Origin: Planctomycetota bacterium
GTDB taxonomy: Bacteria; Planctomycetota; Planctomycetia; Planctomycetales; Planctomycetaceae
Assembly: GCA_022600195.1 (NCBI GenBank)
Contig: JAHZKX010000017.1
Span: forward strand, 62,001 to 126,000
DNA: 64,000 nucleotides
Reading direction: 5' to 3'
The notes beneath the pieces are model-generated. The model was not told the origin of the DNA. It ran no database searches and worked only from the letters and a program-made list of their open reading frames with translations. The number at the start of each line of letters is the position of its first letter. Positions within the stretch are counted from its first letter, which is position 1. Below, one piece after another: positions 17,949 to 26,797 of this stretch. A program made the position numbers and the translations under genes.

Positions 17949-19808
17949 ATGATGAGTTTTTCTATGAAACGCGCGACACAAATTGTTTGCATTTTTCTGT
18001 TTAGCGTGTCGATCCCATTATGCCACTCTTCCACATTCGCGGCAACAAAGAGTTCCTCACAATCGAAGAATCGACAAAGAGTCGATGAAAGTATTCTGGC
18101 GGAGCAGGTGGATCAACTCATTGAAGCAGAACTCGTCAAATCCAAAGTAAAACCGGCTCAGCTGGCAAATGACGAAGATTTCCTGAGGCGTGTCACATTT
18201 GATCTGGCTGGTAGAAAGCCGACGACTTCAGAAGTCATTCTATTTGGCCTGGATTCCAACCCTCTGAAACGAAAAACCATCATTAATGACTTACTCAAAT
18301 CAGAGGATTACGCAGTCAATTGGGCCCGGTACTGGCGCGATGTGATCTACTTACGAGCCACGAATGCACGTTCACGAATCAACCAAAATGAGTTCGAAGC
18401 CTGGATGACCACCCAACTCAGTGAGAATAAGAGTTGGGATCAAATCGCGACGGATATGCTGACGGCAACTGGTGATGTACGTGAAAATGGTGAGACTGCT
18501 TTGATTTTTGCACACGAAGGCGATCCCGCAGAACTGGCATCAGAAACCTCGCGAATCTTTTTGGGAATTCAGATTCAGTGTGCTAACTGTCACGACCATC
18601 CCACCGATAAATGGAAACGAAACAGCTTCCATGAACTCGCTGCATTTTTTCCACGTGTCCGTGTGCGTCCAGTACGCGATGCCATGCCACGCTCTTTTGA
18701 AGTTGTCTCGGTGGATCAAGGCAGCCAATATGATCGACGATTGCAAATGTTTGAAGACCCTTCTCCACTCTTTAAGGCATTCGACCGGAACCGCGATGGT
18801 AAATTAACAGAATCAGAGGTTAAACGATCCCGTTTAGCGAGAAACTTTGAGCAAATGCTGACCCGTGGAGACTCAAACGCAGATAAAGCTCTGACGATCA
18901 AAGAAATTAAAAACATCGCTCTACCTGCAAATACACGACGAGCCACTCCCGAATACTTGATGCCCGATTTAAATGACCCGACTTCGGCTGGGAAGATCGT
19001 TCATCCAGTATTATTTATAGGCACAAAAGCGCCTCAGGGCTTGAAAGACATCAAGCGGCGGGAAACACTTTCGAAATTTTTAACATCCAAATCCAACCCC
19101 TGGTTTGCTCGAGCAATTGTGAATCGTCTCTGGGCTGAAATGCTGGGCGAAGGGTTTTATATGCCCATTGATGACATTGGCCCCGAACGAAGTGCACTCT
19201 ATCCTGAAGTTCTAGATGCTCTGGCTGACGGATTCACAGCAAACGGATATGACCTGAAATGGCTCTACCGCACGATTACCAATACACGAGCCTATCAGCG
19301 AGAGATGCAGAAGAAAACGCCAGAACAGATGCATACGCCGTTTGCCGCACAATCTCCCACACGATTACGAGGAGACCAGATTTTTACGGCGATTACGCAG
19401 GTGTTTGGTGTGGATGACCTGCAAACAAGTCGTGTTCGTGACCGACGCTACCGGGGAAACCAGACTGCCCGTGGTAAATTCAGCACTCTGTTTACATTTG
19501 ATCCTTCAACCGCACAGGATGAAATCACAGGCGACGTACCACAGGCGTTGTTCATGATGAATTCTTCCACCATCAATAATCTGCTGGGAACGAGCAGTAA
19601 TACCAAACTGGCTCAGATAGCCAAAGAATTTACAAATAATAAAGATGCCATCCAGGAATTGTATCTGCTGACGCTTTCTCGAGAGCCAAGCAAATCAGAA
19701 ATGAAAATCTGCCAGGACTATATTAAATCGACGGACAATCGTAATGAAGCACTGGAAGATCTGATGTGGAGTCTTGTCAATTCCAGTGAATTCATTACCA
19801 AACGCTAA
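17949..19808 (+). CDS. DUF1549/DUF1553 protein with CxxCH motif and EF-hand pair
   Basis: The 619-residue exported protein (signal peptide to ~residue 31) has the DUF1549 region (about 45-255, starting VDQLIEAELVKSKVKPA). It contains CANCH (Cys211, Cys214, His215), and the DUF1553 region runs from about 360 to the end (SNPWFARAIVNRLWAEMLGEGF, TTRAYQREM-like NTRAYQREMQ). Between them lie two EF-hand loops: DRNRDGKLTESE (279-290), fully canonical, and DSNADKALTIKE (308-319), with Lys at the usual Gly. This architecture is a hallmark of planctomycetes, and its function is unknown. It is followed by a DUF1501 gene 68 bases downstream, the usual pairing. Confidence 0.92.
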   Translation: MMSFSMKRATQIVCIFLFSVSIPLCHSSTFAATKSSSQSKNRQRVDESILAEQVDQLIEAELVKSKVKPAQLANDEDFLRRVTFDLAGRKPTTSEVILFGLDSNPLKRKTIINDLLKSEDYAVNWARYWRDVIYLRATNARSRINQNEFEAWMTTQLSENKSWDQIATDMLTATGDVRENGETALIFAHEGDPAELASETSRIFLGIQIQCANCHDHPTDKWKRNSFHELAAFFPRVRVRPVRDAMPRSFEVVSVDQGSQYDRRLQMFEDPSPLFKAFDRNRDGKLTESEVKRSRLARNFEQMLTRGDSNADKALTIKEIKNIALPANTRRATPEYLMPDLNDPTSAGKIVHPVLFIGTKAPQGLKDIKRRETLSKFLTSKSNPWFARAIVNRLWAEMLGEGFYMPIDDIGPERSALYPEVLDALADGFTANGYDLKWLYRTITNTRAYQREMQKKTPEQMHTPFAAQSPTRLRGDQIFTAITQVFGVDDLQTSRVRDRRYRGNQTARGKFSTLFTFDPSTAQDEITGDVPQALFMMNSSTINNLLGTSSNTKLAQIAKEFTNNKDAIQELYLLTLSREPSKSEMKICQDYIKSTDNRNEALEDLMWSLVNSSEFITKR

Positions 19809-19876
19809 AAAATGAATGAATGATTAGCTCACTTTCCATTTGAATTACTTTCATCCCTCACGAAGAGGAGTTTTCA

Positions 19877-21157
19877 ATGAGTCTTTATCACCACGCACAT
19901 ATTCAAACACACCGACAGGGTTTTTCGCGTCGCAGTTTTTTGCGAAACGCTGCACTCGGTGCAATGACTGCAGGAACATTGAATTTCCATGACTTAATGA
20001 GTGTTTCTGCTGAAGAACTGCGTCAACAGGGGCGCTCGATGATTCTACTCTGGATGGCGGGAGGCCCGAGCCACTTAGAAACCTTTGACCCAAAACCAAA
20101 ATCAGCCAGTGCGGGTGAATTGAAAGCGATTCAAACCTCGGTTTCTGGAATCGACATTTCTGAAAACTGGAAAAACACGGCGAAAGTGATGCAGGACGTC
20201 GCTCTGATCCGTTCGATGACTAACAAAGAAGGAAATCATCAACGGGCATCCTATCAGATGCATACCGGTTATATTCCGTCAGGCAGTGTGAAACATCCAA
20301 GCCTGGGTTCCAATATCGCACGGGAAATTGGAAACCGCGAGTTGGATATTCCTACGATCGTTTCGGTCGGCTCCACAAATGGTGCCGGTTTTCTGGGTGT
20401 GGATTATGAACCGTTTAATATTTCCAACCCGGGAAGTATCCCTAATAACGTGGCGGCAACGGTGCCTCAGAAACGTTACCAGAAACGTCTGGGATTGCTG
20501 GGGCGTCTGGATTCGGAATTTGCAGGCCGCGGCGGTGAGGTTGTTGTTAAGAACCACAGCAAAATTTATAACAAAGCTTCTTCTCTCGTGATGAGCCCAC
20601 AAACAAAAGTATTTGATCTGAGTCAGGAATCAGCTTCACTACGACAGGAGTATGGAGATAATAATTTTGGGAAAGGCTGCCTGTTGGCCCGCAGATTGGT
20701 GGAAGCCGGTTCCACGTTTATCGAAGTCCGCTCGAATGGCTGGGACAATCACCAGAATATTTCTGAAGTGATCACGCCGATCTCAAAGCAGGTCGATACC
20801 GGGATGGCTGCTTTGATTTCTGACTTGAAAGAACGTGGCATGCTGGAACGAACTCTGGTTGTCTGGATGGGTGAATTTGGTAGAACCCCTAAAATCAATC
20901 CTCGTGCGGGACGTGACCATTACCCTCGCGTATTCTCAGCCGCCATGGCGGGGGGAGGCGTTAAAGGTGGACAAGTCGTTGGCGCATCAACTCCAGATGG
21001 CTCAGCCGTTGAGGATCGACCAGTCACAACAACCGATCTGTTCTCTTCCATTTGCCACTCATTGAAGGTCGACCCCAAGAAAGAAAATATGAGTCCGCTG
21101 GGACGTCCTATGAAAATTGTCGATGGTGGCAAAGTCGTTACCGAACTGTTTTCATGA
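19877..21157 (+). CDS. DUF1501 protein, Tat-exported
   Basis: A 426-residue protein starting with a twin-arginine signal (SRRSFLRNAALGAMTAG). The DUF1501 body has the alkaline-phosphatase/sulfatase-like landmarks WMAGGPSHLETFDPKP, GWDNHQNI, VWMGEFGRTPKIN and RDHYPRVFSAAMAGGGVKGG. The family is believed to adopt a sulfatase-like fold with metal-binding Asp/His residues, but no substrate is established. A good Shine-Dalgarno (GAGGAG) precedes the ATG. It forms a two-gene unit with the DUF1549/DUF1553 gene upstream and converges with the GH57 gene. Confidence 0.93.
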   Translation: MSLYHHAHIQTHRQGFSRRSFLRNAALGAMTAGTLNFHDLMSVSAEELRQQGRSMILLWMAGGPSHLETFDPKPKSASAGELKAIQTSVSGIDISENWKNTAKVMQDVALIRSMTNKEGNHQRASYQMHTGYIPSGSVKHPSLGSNIAREIGNRELDIPTIVSVGSTNGAGFLGVDYEPFNISNPGSIPNNVAATVPQKRYQKRLGLLGRLDSEFAGRGGEVVVKNHSKIYNKASSLVMSPQTKVFDLSQESASLRQEYGDNNFGKGCLLARRLVEAGSTFIEVRSNGWDNHQNISEVITPISKQVDTGMAALISDLKERGMLERTLVVWMGEFGRTPKINPRAGRDHYPRVFSAAMAGGGVKGGQVVGASTPDGSAVEDRPVTTTDLFSSICHSLKVDPKKENMSPLGRPMKIVDGGKVVTELFS

Positions 21158-21202
21158 AAAACTCCATCAGCAGGAGTCTCAAAATCAGCTTGAGGCTCCT
21201 GC
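21157..21202 (-). terminator. 13-bp hairpin terminator at the end of the GH57 gene
   Basis: GCAGGAGYCTCAA-type arms at 21170-21182 and 21190-21202 pair over 13 bp with one G-T wobble and a 7-base loop. On the minus strand a T5 run follows about 8 bases after the stem. The GH57 stop codon lies in the loop. The hairpin also sits 12 bases past the convergent DUF1501 stop, so it may serve both directions. Confidence 0.65.
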
Positions 21203-23386
21203 AGCGGCGTCTTCTCTGAGTGCCTTGGCTTGTGCGACGGAAGTATCAAGCGAGAGCGTTATGGTCACGGACCAGCGTCCATCCTCGTCTGCCACAAATT
21301 CCCAGTGAGGAATCACAACCGAACTTTGATGCACCAGTTCATATCCACCTTCCGACTGGCTGATCGTTTCTATCGGGAAAGTCCAGATATTGGCGGGAGA
21401 GGATAAATCGAGAGCGGCATCCAGTCCCAGCCATTCATCGACTAACCCGATCCGGTCAACTTTTTCCAGGTCTAATTTGGATTCCAACGGCCCCAGTTGT
21501 TTCCCCAGATGATTGTAGTAATAACGATCATCAGCGCCAGCGGCCATACCAGCAAAATTGAATTCGACTCCAAAATGGAGTGGAACTTCGGCTGGCAGTT
21601 GCGTCAATTCATAGTGAAATTCCAATGTACCCGCTGCATTTTTCGCTATCGAAACTGTCTTGGTTAATTCTACCTGATAAGGGCCAACATGTCCCTTGCG
21701 CACCATACGTACTTCGCAATAGTCATCTGCACGACGTAGAGAACTTTGATAAACGCCTTGTACGAAATCGCCGACTTCTCCCCCACCATCAATGAGGGTC
21801 TGCAAGTCGAGCCCCGGTTGAAAGAAATGGTCGACTAACGACTTACGTGGTGTGTGGTCATATTGCAGCTTTTTGTCCAGATCGGGTTGCTTAAAGCGAA
21901 CCGCATTATGAATTTTTCCCAGATCATCCCCGTTCTGACCTGCATTTTGTTTTTCTTCTCCCGCCTTGCGAACGATTTCATGATAAGGTTCAGGACGACG
22001 GTTTAAAGTTGCCAGGATATTCTGTTTGGCTCCCCGGACATCCAGTTCATACAGGTGCCCTCCGTTGGCCGGTGAAAGGAAACCGACGATCCGGTTGCTG
22101 GCAAGTCGAACTTCTTGACGTGCATCAAGGTTGAAATCAGCAGCTTCCACTTCGATCCAGGTTGTATCTTGATGTGTGATTTTTTCCAGTAACGTATCTG
22201 CCGAGATCAAATGCTTATAGATGGCATTCCGCAGATGAGGTAGATAGAGCCCACCAAAGGCACCATGCCAATAAGCGCAGTTACATTGAGCACGATACAG
22301 TTCGGTTCGCGCTTCGTGAAGAATCGGTGAGTTCTCGGCTTCGACTCCCGTTGTCTCCAGACTTTGCAGTCGCGTACTGACTTGCAACATCCGGGAATAC
22401 ATTTCATTCAGTTCTGGATACTTCACCCGGAAGTTACGCCAGAAGCCTCCACGTAAATAAGGCTTTAAGCGATCGAAGCCTTCTACCTCAGCAAACTTTT
22501 CTTTCAAGTCCGCCAGTTCAAGTTGCCTTTCTGAAGTCAGTGCCCATTCAGTCATTTCACGATAGCTTGCATCAGGAAGATAGCAACTACCTAACGGTGA
22601 GACGGAATCGACGGCTTCGGAAAGCGTAGTCACCTTTAACCAGTCGCTGTTCTGCTGCAGCAGATCCAGAAAACGTTTTAACCAGCCATCTCGATAAACA
22701 TGATCATGAGTTCCGGGCCAGGCACCGAACTTTTCGCCATCATCACCAAAAACAACCACAGAACCAGGATGATGGTCTGCCACTTCTTTCAGATAATGGA
22801 TCGTTTCAATCGGATCAGCAAACGGGATCTGATAACGCAAGGTTTCGTTGTCGGGAAAGATTTTAAGTAAACGGCCTTCGTCTTCCGACAGATAATAGCC
22901 GTGCATCTTTTCGGCGCGAATTCCGGCTGCGCTGAAATGGGAATCGTCGAGCAACGTATACTCCATGCCGGCGTCGACGAGATCGGATACAAAAGACTGC
23001 TCCCACACACGTTCCGGTACCCACATTCCACGGATAGGAGTGCCGAAAAGTTTCTGGAGATAGTCTGTATACGCGACAATCTGTCCGATTCGATCACAAC
23101 GGGGAATGCCTGCCAGAATAGGTTCGTAAAATGGACCCCCTAAAATTTCGACCTGGCCGGAATCAGCCAACCCTCTTACACGATCAATATACTCAGGATG
23201 TGCATCGACCAGCCACTCTATCAGACTGCCCGAAGTATGGAGAGAAACAGGGATCTCGGGGTATTCTGACAATACATCCAGAAAAGGTTGATAGCTGTTT
23301 TGATAGGATTCTTCGAAAACCCCTTCAAAATTCCCGACTGGCTGATGGTTGTGAATGACTAATACGAGCCGAAGTCGACAGCCCAT
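21185..23386 (-). CDS. GH57 4-alpha-glucanotransferase / alpha-amylase-like enzyme
   Basis: The 733-residue protein opens with the GH57 signature LVLVIHNHQPVGNF. Glu125 in WVPERVWE lines up with the nucleophile (Glu123) of Thermococcus litoralis 4-alpha-glucanotransferase, and Asp215/Asp216 in FGDDGEKFGAWP with its Asp214 acid/base. The C-terminal ~350 residues match the beta-rich domains found in that enzyme (DLDARQEVRLASNRI-like region, GVEFNFAGMAAG). It should transfer or hydrolyse alpha-1,4-glucan chains in glycogen metabolism. The ATG at 23386 is chosen because AAAGGA lies 8 bases upstream; an ATG at 23416 is the alternative. It shares strand and theme with galT and glgA upstream. Confidence 0.9.
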   Translation of the reverse strand: MGCRLRLVLVIHNHQPVGNFEGVFEESYQNSYQPFLDVLSEYPEIPVSLHTSGSLIEWLVDAHPEYIDRVRGLADSGQVEILGGPFYEPILAGIPRCDRIGQIVAYTDYLQKLFGTPIRGMWVPERVWEQSFVSDLVDAGMEYTLLDDSHFSAAGIRAEKMHGYYLSEDEGRLLKIFPDNETLRYQIPFADPIETIHYLKEVADHHPGSVVVFGDDGEKFGAWPGTHDHVYRDGWLKRFLDLLQQNSDWLKVTTLSEAVDSVSPLGSCYLPDASYREMTEWALTSERQLELADLKEKFAEVEGFDRLKPYLRGGFWRNFRVKYPELNEMYSRMLQVSTRLQSLETTGVEAENSPILHEARTELYRAQCNCAYWHGAFGGLYLPHLRNAIYKHLISADTLLEKITHQDTTWIEVEAADFNLDARQEVRLASNRIVGFLSPANGGHLYELDVRGAKQNILATLNRRPEPYHEIVRKAGEEKQNAGQNGDDLGKIHNAVRFKQPDLDKKLQYDHTPRKSLVDHFFQPGLDLQTLIDGGGEVGDFVQGVYQSSLRRADDYCEVRMVRKGHVGPYQVELTKTVSIAKNAAGTLEFHYELTQLPAEVPLHFGVEFNFAGMAAGADDRYYYNHLGKQLGPLESKLDLEKVDRIGLVDEWLGLDAALDLSSPANIWTFPIETISQSEGGYELVHQSSVVIPHWEFVADEDGRWSVTITLSLDTSVAQAKALREDAAAGASS

Positions 23387-23776
23387 GGGCCGCATCCTTT
23401 CATCCGTGTAGAACACAGAAATATCGATAACGTTAGAAAGAGAACAGACTGATTAAACCACGCTCGTGGGTTGCCTGCCCCACTTCTGCGTCAATCATTG
23501 ATCCCGCAAGGTTTGTAATGAATTTGACTTATAGTAAAGCCAATCATTCAAACATCATAGAGGACTTTTTAAGATAATAAAATCCAAGTCCCCTGAAAAT
23601 CGATACTCACGAACCCGAAATACTCTCGAAGAAAGGCCAATTGTTAAAGCAGGCAAGATTTCACCAGTTTTATTAACTTGTTCAATTCCTATTTCAGCAG
23701 TGATTTCTCTATTTTATCCCAGGGATGCCAGAGAGTATGACGGGAAGCGTTTCAGGGTGAAGTCTACAGTGAGTGT
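23387..23776. other. Intergenic region between GH57 and GalT-like genes
   Basis: No gene was found in this A+T-rich stretch. A short hairpin (CCACG AG CGTGG, 23458-23469) followed by TTT on the minus strand lies close to the GH57 start, but it is too small to call a terminator. The 390-base gap argues that GH57 has its own promoter. Confidence 0.45.
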
Positions 23777-24769
23777 TCAGAATTCGAGCTGTTTTTTAAG
23801 TTGTTCAACAGCCTGTTCGGGAAAGACGGGGTTGATGAACATGTTCGTAGAGAGCTCAAATCCCGCTAGATGTGCCAATCGGGGATAAATACGCATGCTC
23901 CATGTATAACCTGTCTTCTCCTCAGTATTAAAGGGAGGTGTTTGAATGGCAAAATTAAAATCATGAGTTCCCAGAATCTCTTCCAGAGCCAGTAAAAGTC
24001 GACGACTGAGAGCTGCGAGATCCTCCAGTTCCTGATCACTGGAGTGATCGAAGTGTGTTTTTAAGGTCCGTGGTATGATCCAGGTTTCATAAGCAAACCG
24101 ACTGGCGTAGGGACAAATCAGATCGAAATGTGGAGTCGAAGTCACCAGCCCCGAATATCCGCTCGGTAATTCTCGCGACAACGCTTTGAACAGCGAACTC
24201 CCTTGCTCCGCTAGATAAAGCCGTGCTGCCTGAAGCTCCTGAAGCATGGCTTGGGGCACAATCTGGCTGGCGATCAGTTGAGAGTGGACATGTCCCAGTG
24301 AAGCACCGCCCAGAATTCCCTGGTTCTTGAAGATGAAAACAGACTCCAGTTGTGGATCGCTCCGATGGGTAACGCTCCGTTGCCGATATGCGCGAAACAT
24401 ATTCTGAAAGCAGGATAGTTCCAATCGCGTCATCTCTGTTTCATAATGCGGACATTCGACAATGACTTCGTGAACACCATACTGATTTTGATCGGTTGAA
24501 TTTTCACCATTCTGAGTCAACGCAGGATACTTATTCGCCACCACCCTCAGACTCCATCCAGGCTGGTCTGGTTCACTTTCCGAATGACGTACTGCGTATA
24601 ATTCAGACGTTGTTTCCGATTCTTTCCCTTCAGCAAAAGGGTCGGCTTCAATTTGCTCTTTTGTCTCATATCGCGCGTCAGCATTCGTGATCATCATTGG
24701 ACGTTTGGCACGTTCCGGCGCGAAGATCGTTGTAAAACCCGTTAGTGGATCAGTGCGAATCACAGACAT
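23777..24769 (-). CDS. galT: Galactose-1-phosphate uridylyltransferase-like nucleotidyltransferase
   Basis: The 330-residue protein has the GalT/HIT-like active site GHVHSQ (His160, His162, Gln164), with His162 as the expected covalent nucleophile. The N-terminal DPLTGFTTIFAPERAKRP is typical of the family, as is VVANKYPAL. The C-terminal half repeats the fold (HFDLICPYASRFAYETWIIPR). GalT exchanges UMP between UDP-glucose and galactose-1-phosphate. Its position next to glycogen synthase and GH57 suggests sugar-nucleotide supply or turnover. A broader hexose-1-phosphate or ADP-glucose specificity is possible. It starts 57 bases after the glgA stop. Confidence 0.85.
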   Translation of the reverse strand: MSVIRTDPLTGFTTIFAPERAKRPMMITNADARYETKEQIEADPFAEGKESETTSELYAVRHSESEPDQPGWSLRVVANKYPALTQNGENSTDQNQYGVHEVIVECPHYETEMTRLELSCFQNMFRAYRQRSVTHRSDPQLESVFIFKNQGILGGASLGHVHSQLIASQIVPQAMLQELQAARLYLAEQGSSLFKALSRELPSGYSGLVTSTPHFDLICPYASRFAYETWIIPRTLKTHFDHSSDQELEDLAALSRRLLLALEEILGTHDFNFAIQTPPFNTEEKTGYTWSMRIYPRLAHLAGFELSTNMFINPVFPEQAVEQLKKQLEF

Positions 24770-24826
24770 TGAGAACAGTTAATCTAAGTGGGACAGATAT
24801 AGAATCATTAACCAACAGACATGTCA

Positions 24827-26335
24827 TTAAGAAGCCGAGACTGATTCATTATTTTGATTGCGGAGAATGCAGGCACGTTGATAAACCGACAGGTAATTTT
24901 GAGCACTGTGTGTCCACGACCAATCTTTTGTCATACCGGTTTGGATCAGTTGATTCCAGATCTGTTTGTCAGCATACATCTCCATGGCGCGACGCATTTG
25001 TCGATAGAGTACGGTCGCATCAAAATGCCAGAAAGAGAGGCCGTTTGCAGTTCCGTTTTCGAGATTCTTTTCGGAAGCATCCACTACGGAATCAGCCAGC
25101 CCGCCAACTTCATGCACAAGAGGAACTGTTCCATAACTCAGACTATACATCTGGTTTAAACCGCAAGGCTCAAATTGGCTGGGCATCATAAAGAGATCCA
25201 GTCCGGCTTCAATCTGATGCGCCAGTGTTTCATCAAAGCCGACATATGTTGCTACCTGATCAGGAAAGCGTTTTGACAGATCCGTAAACGAAGCTTCGTG
25301 ATACGGATCCCCTGTTCCCAGAAAAATCATCTGCACATCGCTGGCCAGCAGATTTTCCGCTGCATCCAGAATCAACGAAAATCCTTTTTGATCTGTCATG
25401 CGGGAAATTGTACCGAAGAGAGGGACGTCTGGTCTTTGCGGCAATCCCATTCGTTCCTGCAAAGCTGCTTTACAAAGGGGTTTTCCTTCCAGGACTGAGT
25501 TCTCATTATAATTTGCTGCGAGATGCGGGTCGATTTCCGGATTCCATTCACTCGTATCCACGCCATTTAGAATACCCACCAGATGATCGGAGTGAGAATC
25601 GAGCACACCATGTAAACCATAGCCAAATTGTTCTGTGCGAATTTCTTTCGCATAGGTAGGGCTGACAGTTGTAATCATGTCTGAAAAAACAATGCCCGTC
25701 TTCAACAGGTTCAGCTGACCAAAGAATTCCATTTGATGTCGATTAAAATATTTCCAGTCGATGCCGGTCAGCAGCATATCCCAATGCCAATATTGTCCCT
25801 GAAACGCCATGTTATGAATGGTAAAAACGGAAGCGGTCTTTTCAAAACCGGGCCGTTGCTGATATTCAATTTTCAACAAGGCTGGTATCAGTCCCGTCTG
25901 CCAGTCGTTCGCGTGAATTACATCTGGTTGCAGATTTAGTTTTTCCGTAAATGCCAGGACGGCGCGACTGAAGAAAATGTATCGTTCACAGTTGTCCTGA
26001 TAATCACGCCCCTGTTCGTGATACAGTTCTGGTCGATCGAAATAGCGCGGCTGGTCCACTAAATACACGGTGACTTTTGAATCGGGAAATTTAGCTTTCA
26101 ACAAGCCTGCTTCTACATCTTTACTACCAACAGAAATCGTGACTTTTTCCGGGCACGCTTCGAAATCCTGGGATGTAAACCCTCTCTTAGCCGTGGATTG
26201 AGGGTAATAAGGCAAAAACAAGCTCACTTCATGTCCTGCCTCTGCCAGCGCTTTCGATAAGGCGGAAGCCACATCGGCAAGCCCACCTGTCTTTGCAAAT
26301 GGAATGGCTTCGGAACTTGCTACAACGATTTTCAT
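24827..26335 (-). CDS. glgA: Glycogen synthase (ADP/UDP-glucose glucosyltransferase)
   Basis: The 502-residue GT5 enzyme begins MKIVVASSEAIPFAKTGGLADV, with Lys15 of the KTGGL motif for nucleotide-sugar binding. The C-terminal GT-B half has FGTISRMTDQKGFSLILDA, and then MPSQFEPCGLNQMYSLSYGTVPLVHEVGGLADSV with the donor-site Glu and STGGL-like motif. It elongates alpha-1,4-glucan in the cytoplasm. Its donor is probably made by GlgC, whose gene lies about 15 kb away on the same strand. It heads the glgA-galT-GH57 group and is divergent from the histidine-kinase gene. Confidence 0.95.
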   Translation of the reverse strand: MKIVVASSEAIPFAKTGGLADVASALSKALAEAGHEVSLFLPYYPQSTAKRGFTSQDFEACPEKVTISVGSKDVEAGLLKAKFPDSKVTVYLVDQPRYFDRPELYHEQGRDYQDNCERYIFFSRAVLAFTEKLNLQPDVIHANDWQTGLIPALLKIEYQQRPGFEKTASVFTIHNMAFQGQYWHWDMLLTGIDWKYFNRHQMEFFGQLNLLKTGIVFSDMITTVSPTYAKEIRTEQFGYGLHGVLDSHSDHLVGILNGVDTSEWNPEIDPHLAANYNENSVLEGKPLCKAALQERMGLPQRPDVPLFGTISRMTDQKGFSLILDAAENLLASDVQMIFLGTGDPYHEASFTDLSKRFPDQVATYVGFDETLAHQIEAGLDLFMMPSQFEPCGLNQMYSLSYGTVPLVHEVGGLADSVVDASEKNLENGTANGLSFWHFDATVLYRQMRRAMEMYADKQIWNQLIQTGMTKDWSWTHSAQNYLSVYQRACILRNQNNESVSAS

Positions 26336-26797
26336 ATATTCCCAATCTCTTCGTATTCCAGATCCACCAGGATGCCTACAATAGTATATACGACATTATC
26401 GTTCAAAAGGAACGGGTCTGTAAACACAAGTAGACATCAAAGCCTGTATTCGATCTGACGATTCGGAAAAATATTTTAGGAATTCAGGAGTCAAACCACT
26501 TTTATATTAGAGTCCGATCATTAAAACGTAGTTTGATCACGAGAATTGTTACCTGGATCAAGATGCTGATTTTTCCTTTATGTTCAGTATAATTCGCTGA
26601 CTTCTGCAGGAAATCAAGGCTATGTAATTGCAGATCAATTTCAAATTCGGGATAGTATGATCTGATTTTCTTCCATCTGAACTTGATTGGAAAATAAAAG
26701 AAGCATTCAATGAAAACGACGAGTAAACTGGAAACACTTTGATATATCTTCTATTCACAGCCCTTCAAGAGTTCTATTCCGAATCTTAATTACTGTT
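26336..26797. other. Divergent regulatory region between glgA and the histidine kinase gene
   Basis: The 462 A+T-rich bases contain no convincing gene. The frame on the minus strand at 26558-26758 has no Shine-Dalgarno and no recognisable product. Promoters for both divergent units must lie here. I looked for a sigma-54 -24/-12 element (GG-N10-GC) and saw none with correct spacing. Confidence 0.45.

Noticed and set aside
26336-26797. Search for a sigma-54 promoter before the kinase/regulator pair
   Set aside because: No GG-N10-GC with proper spacing was found; one near match had the wrong spacer.
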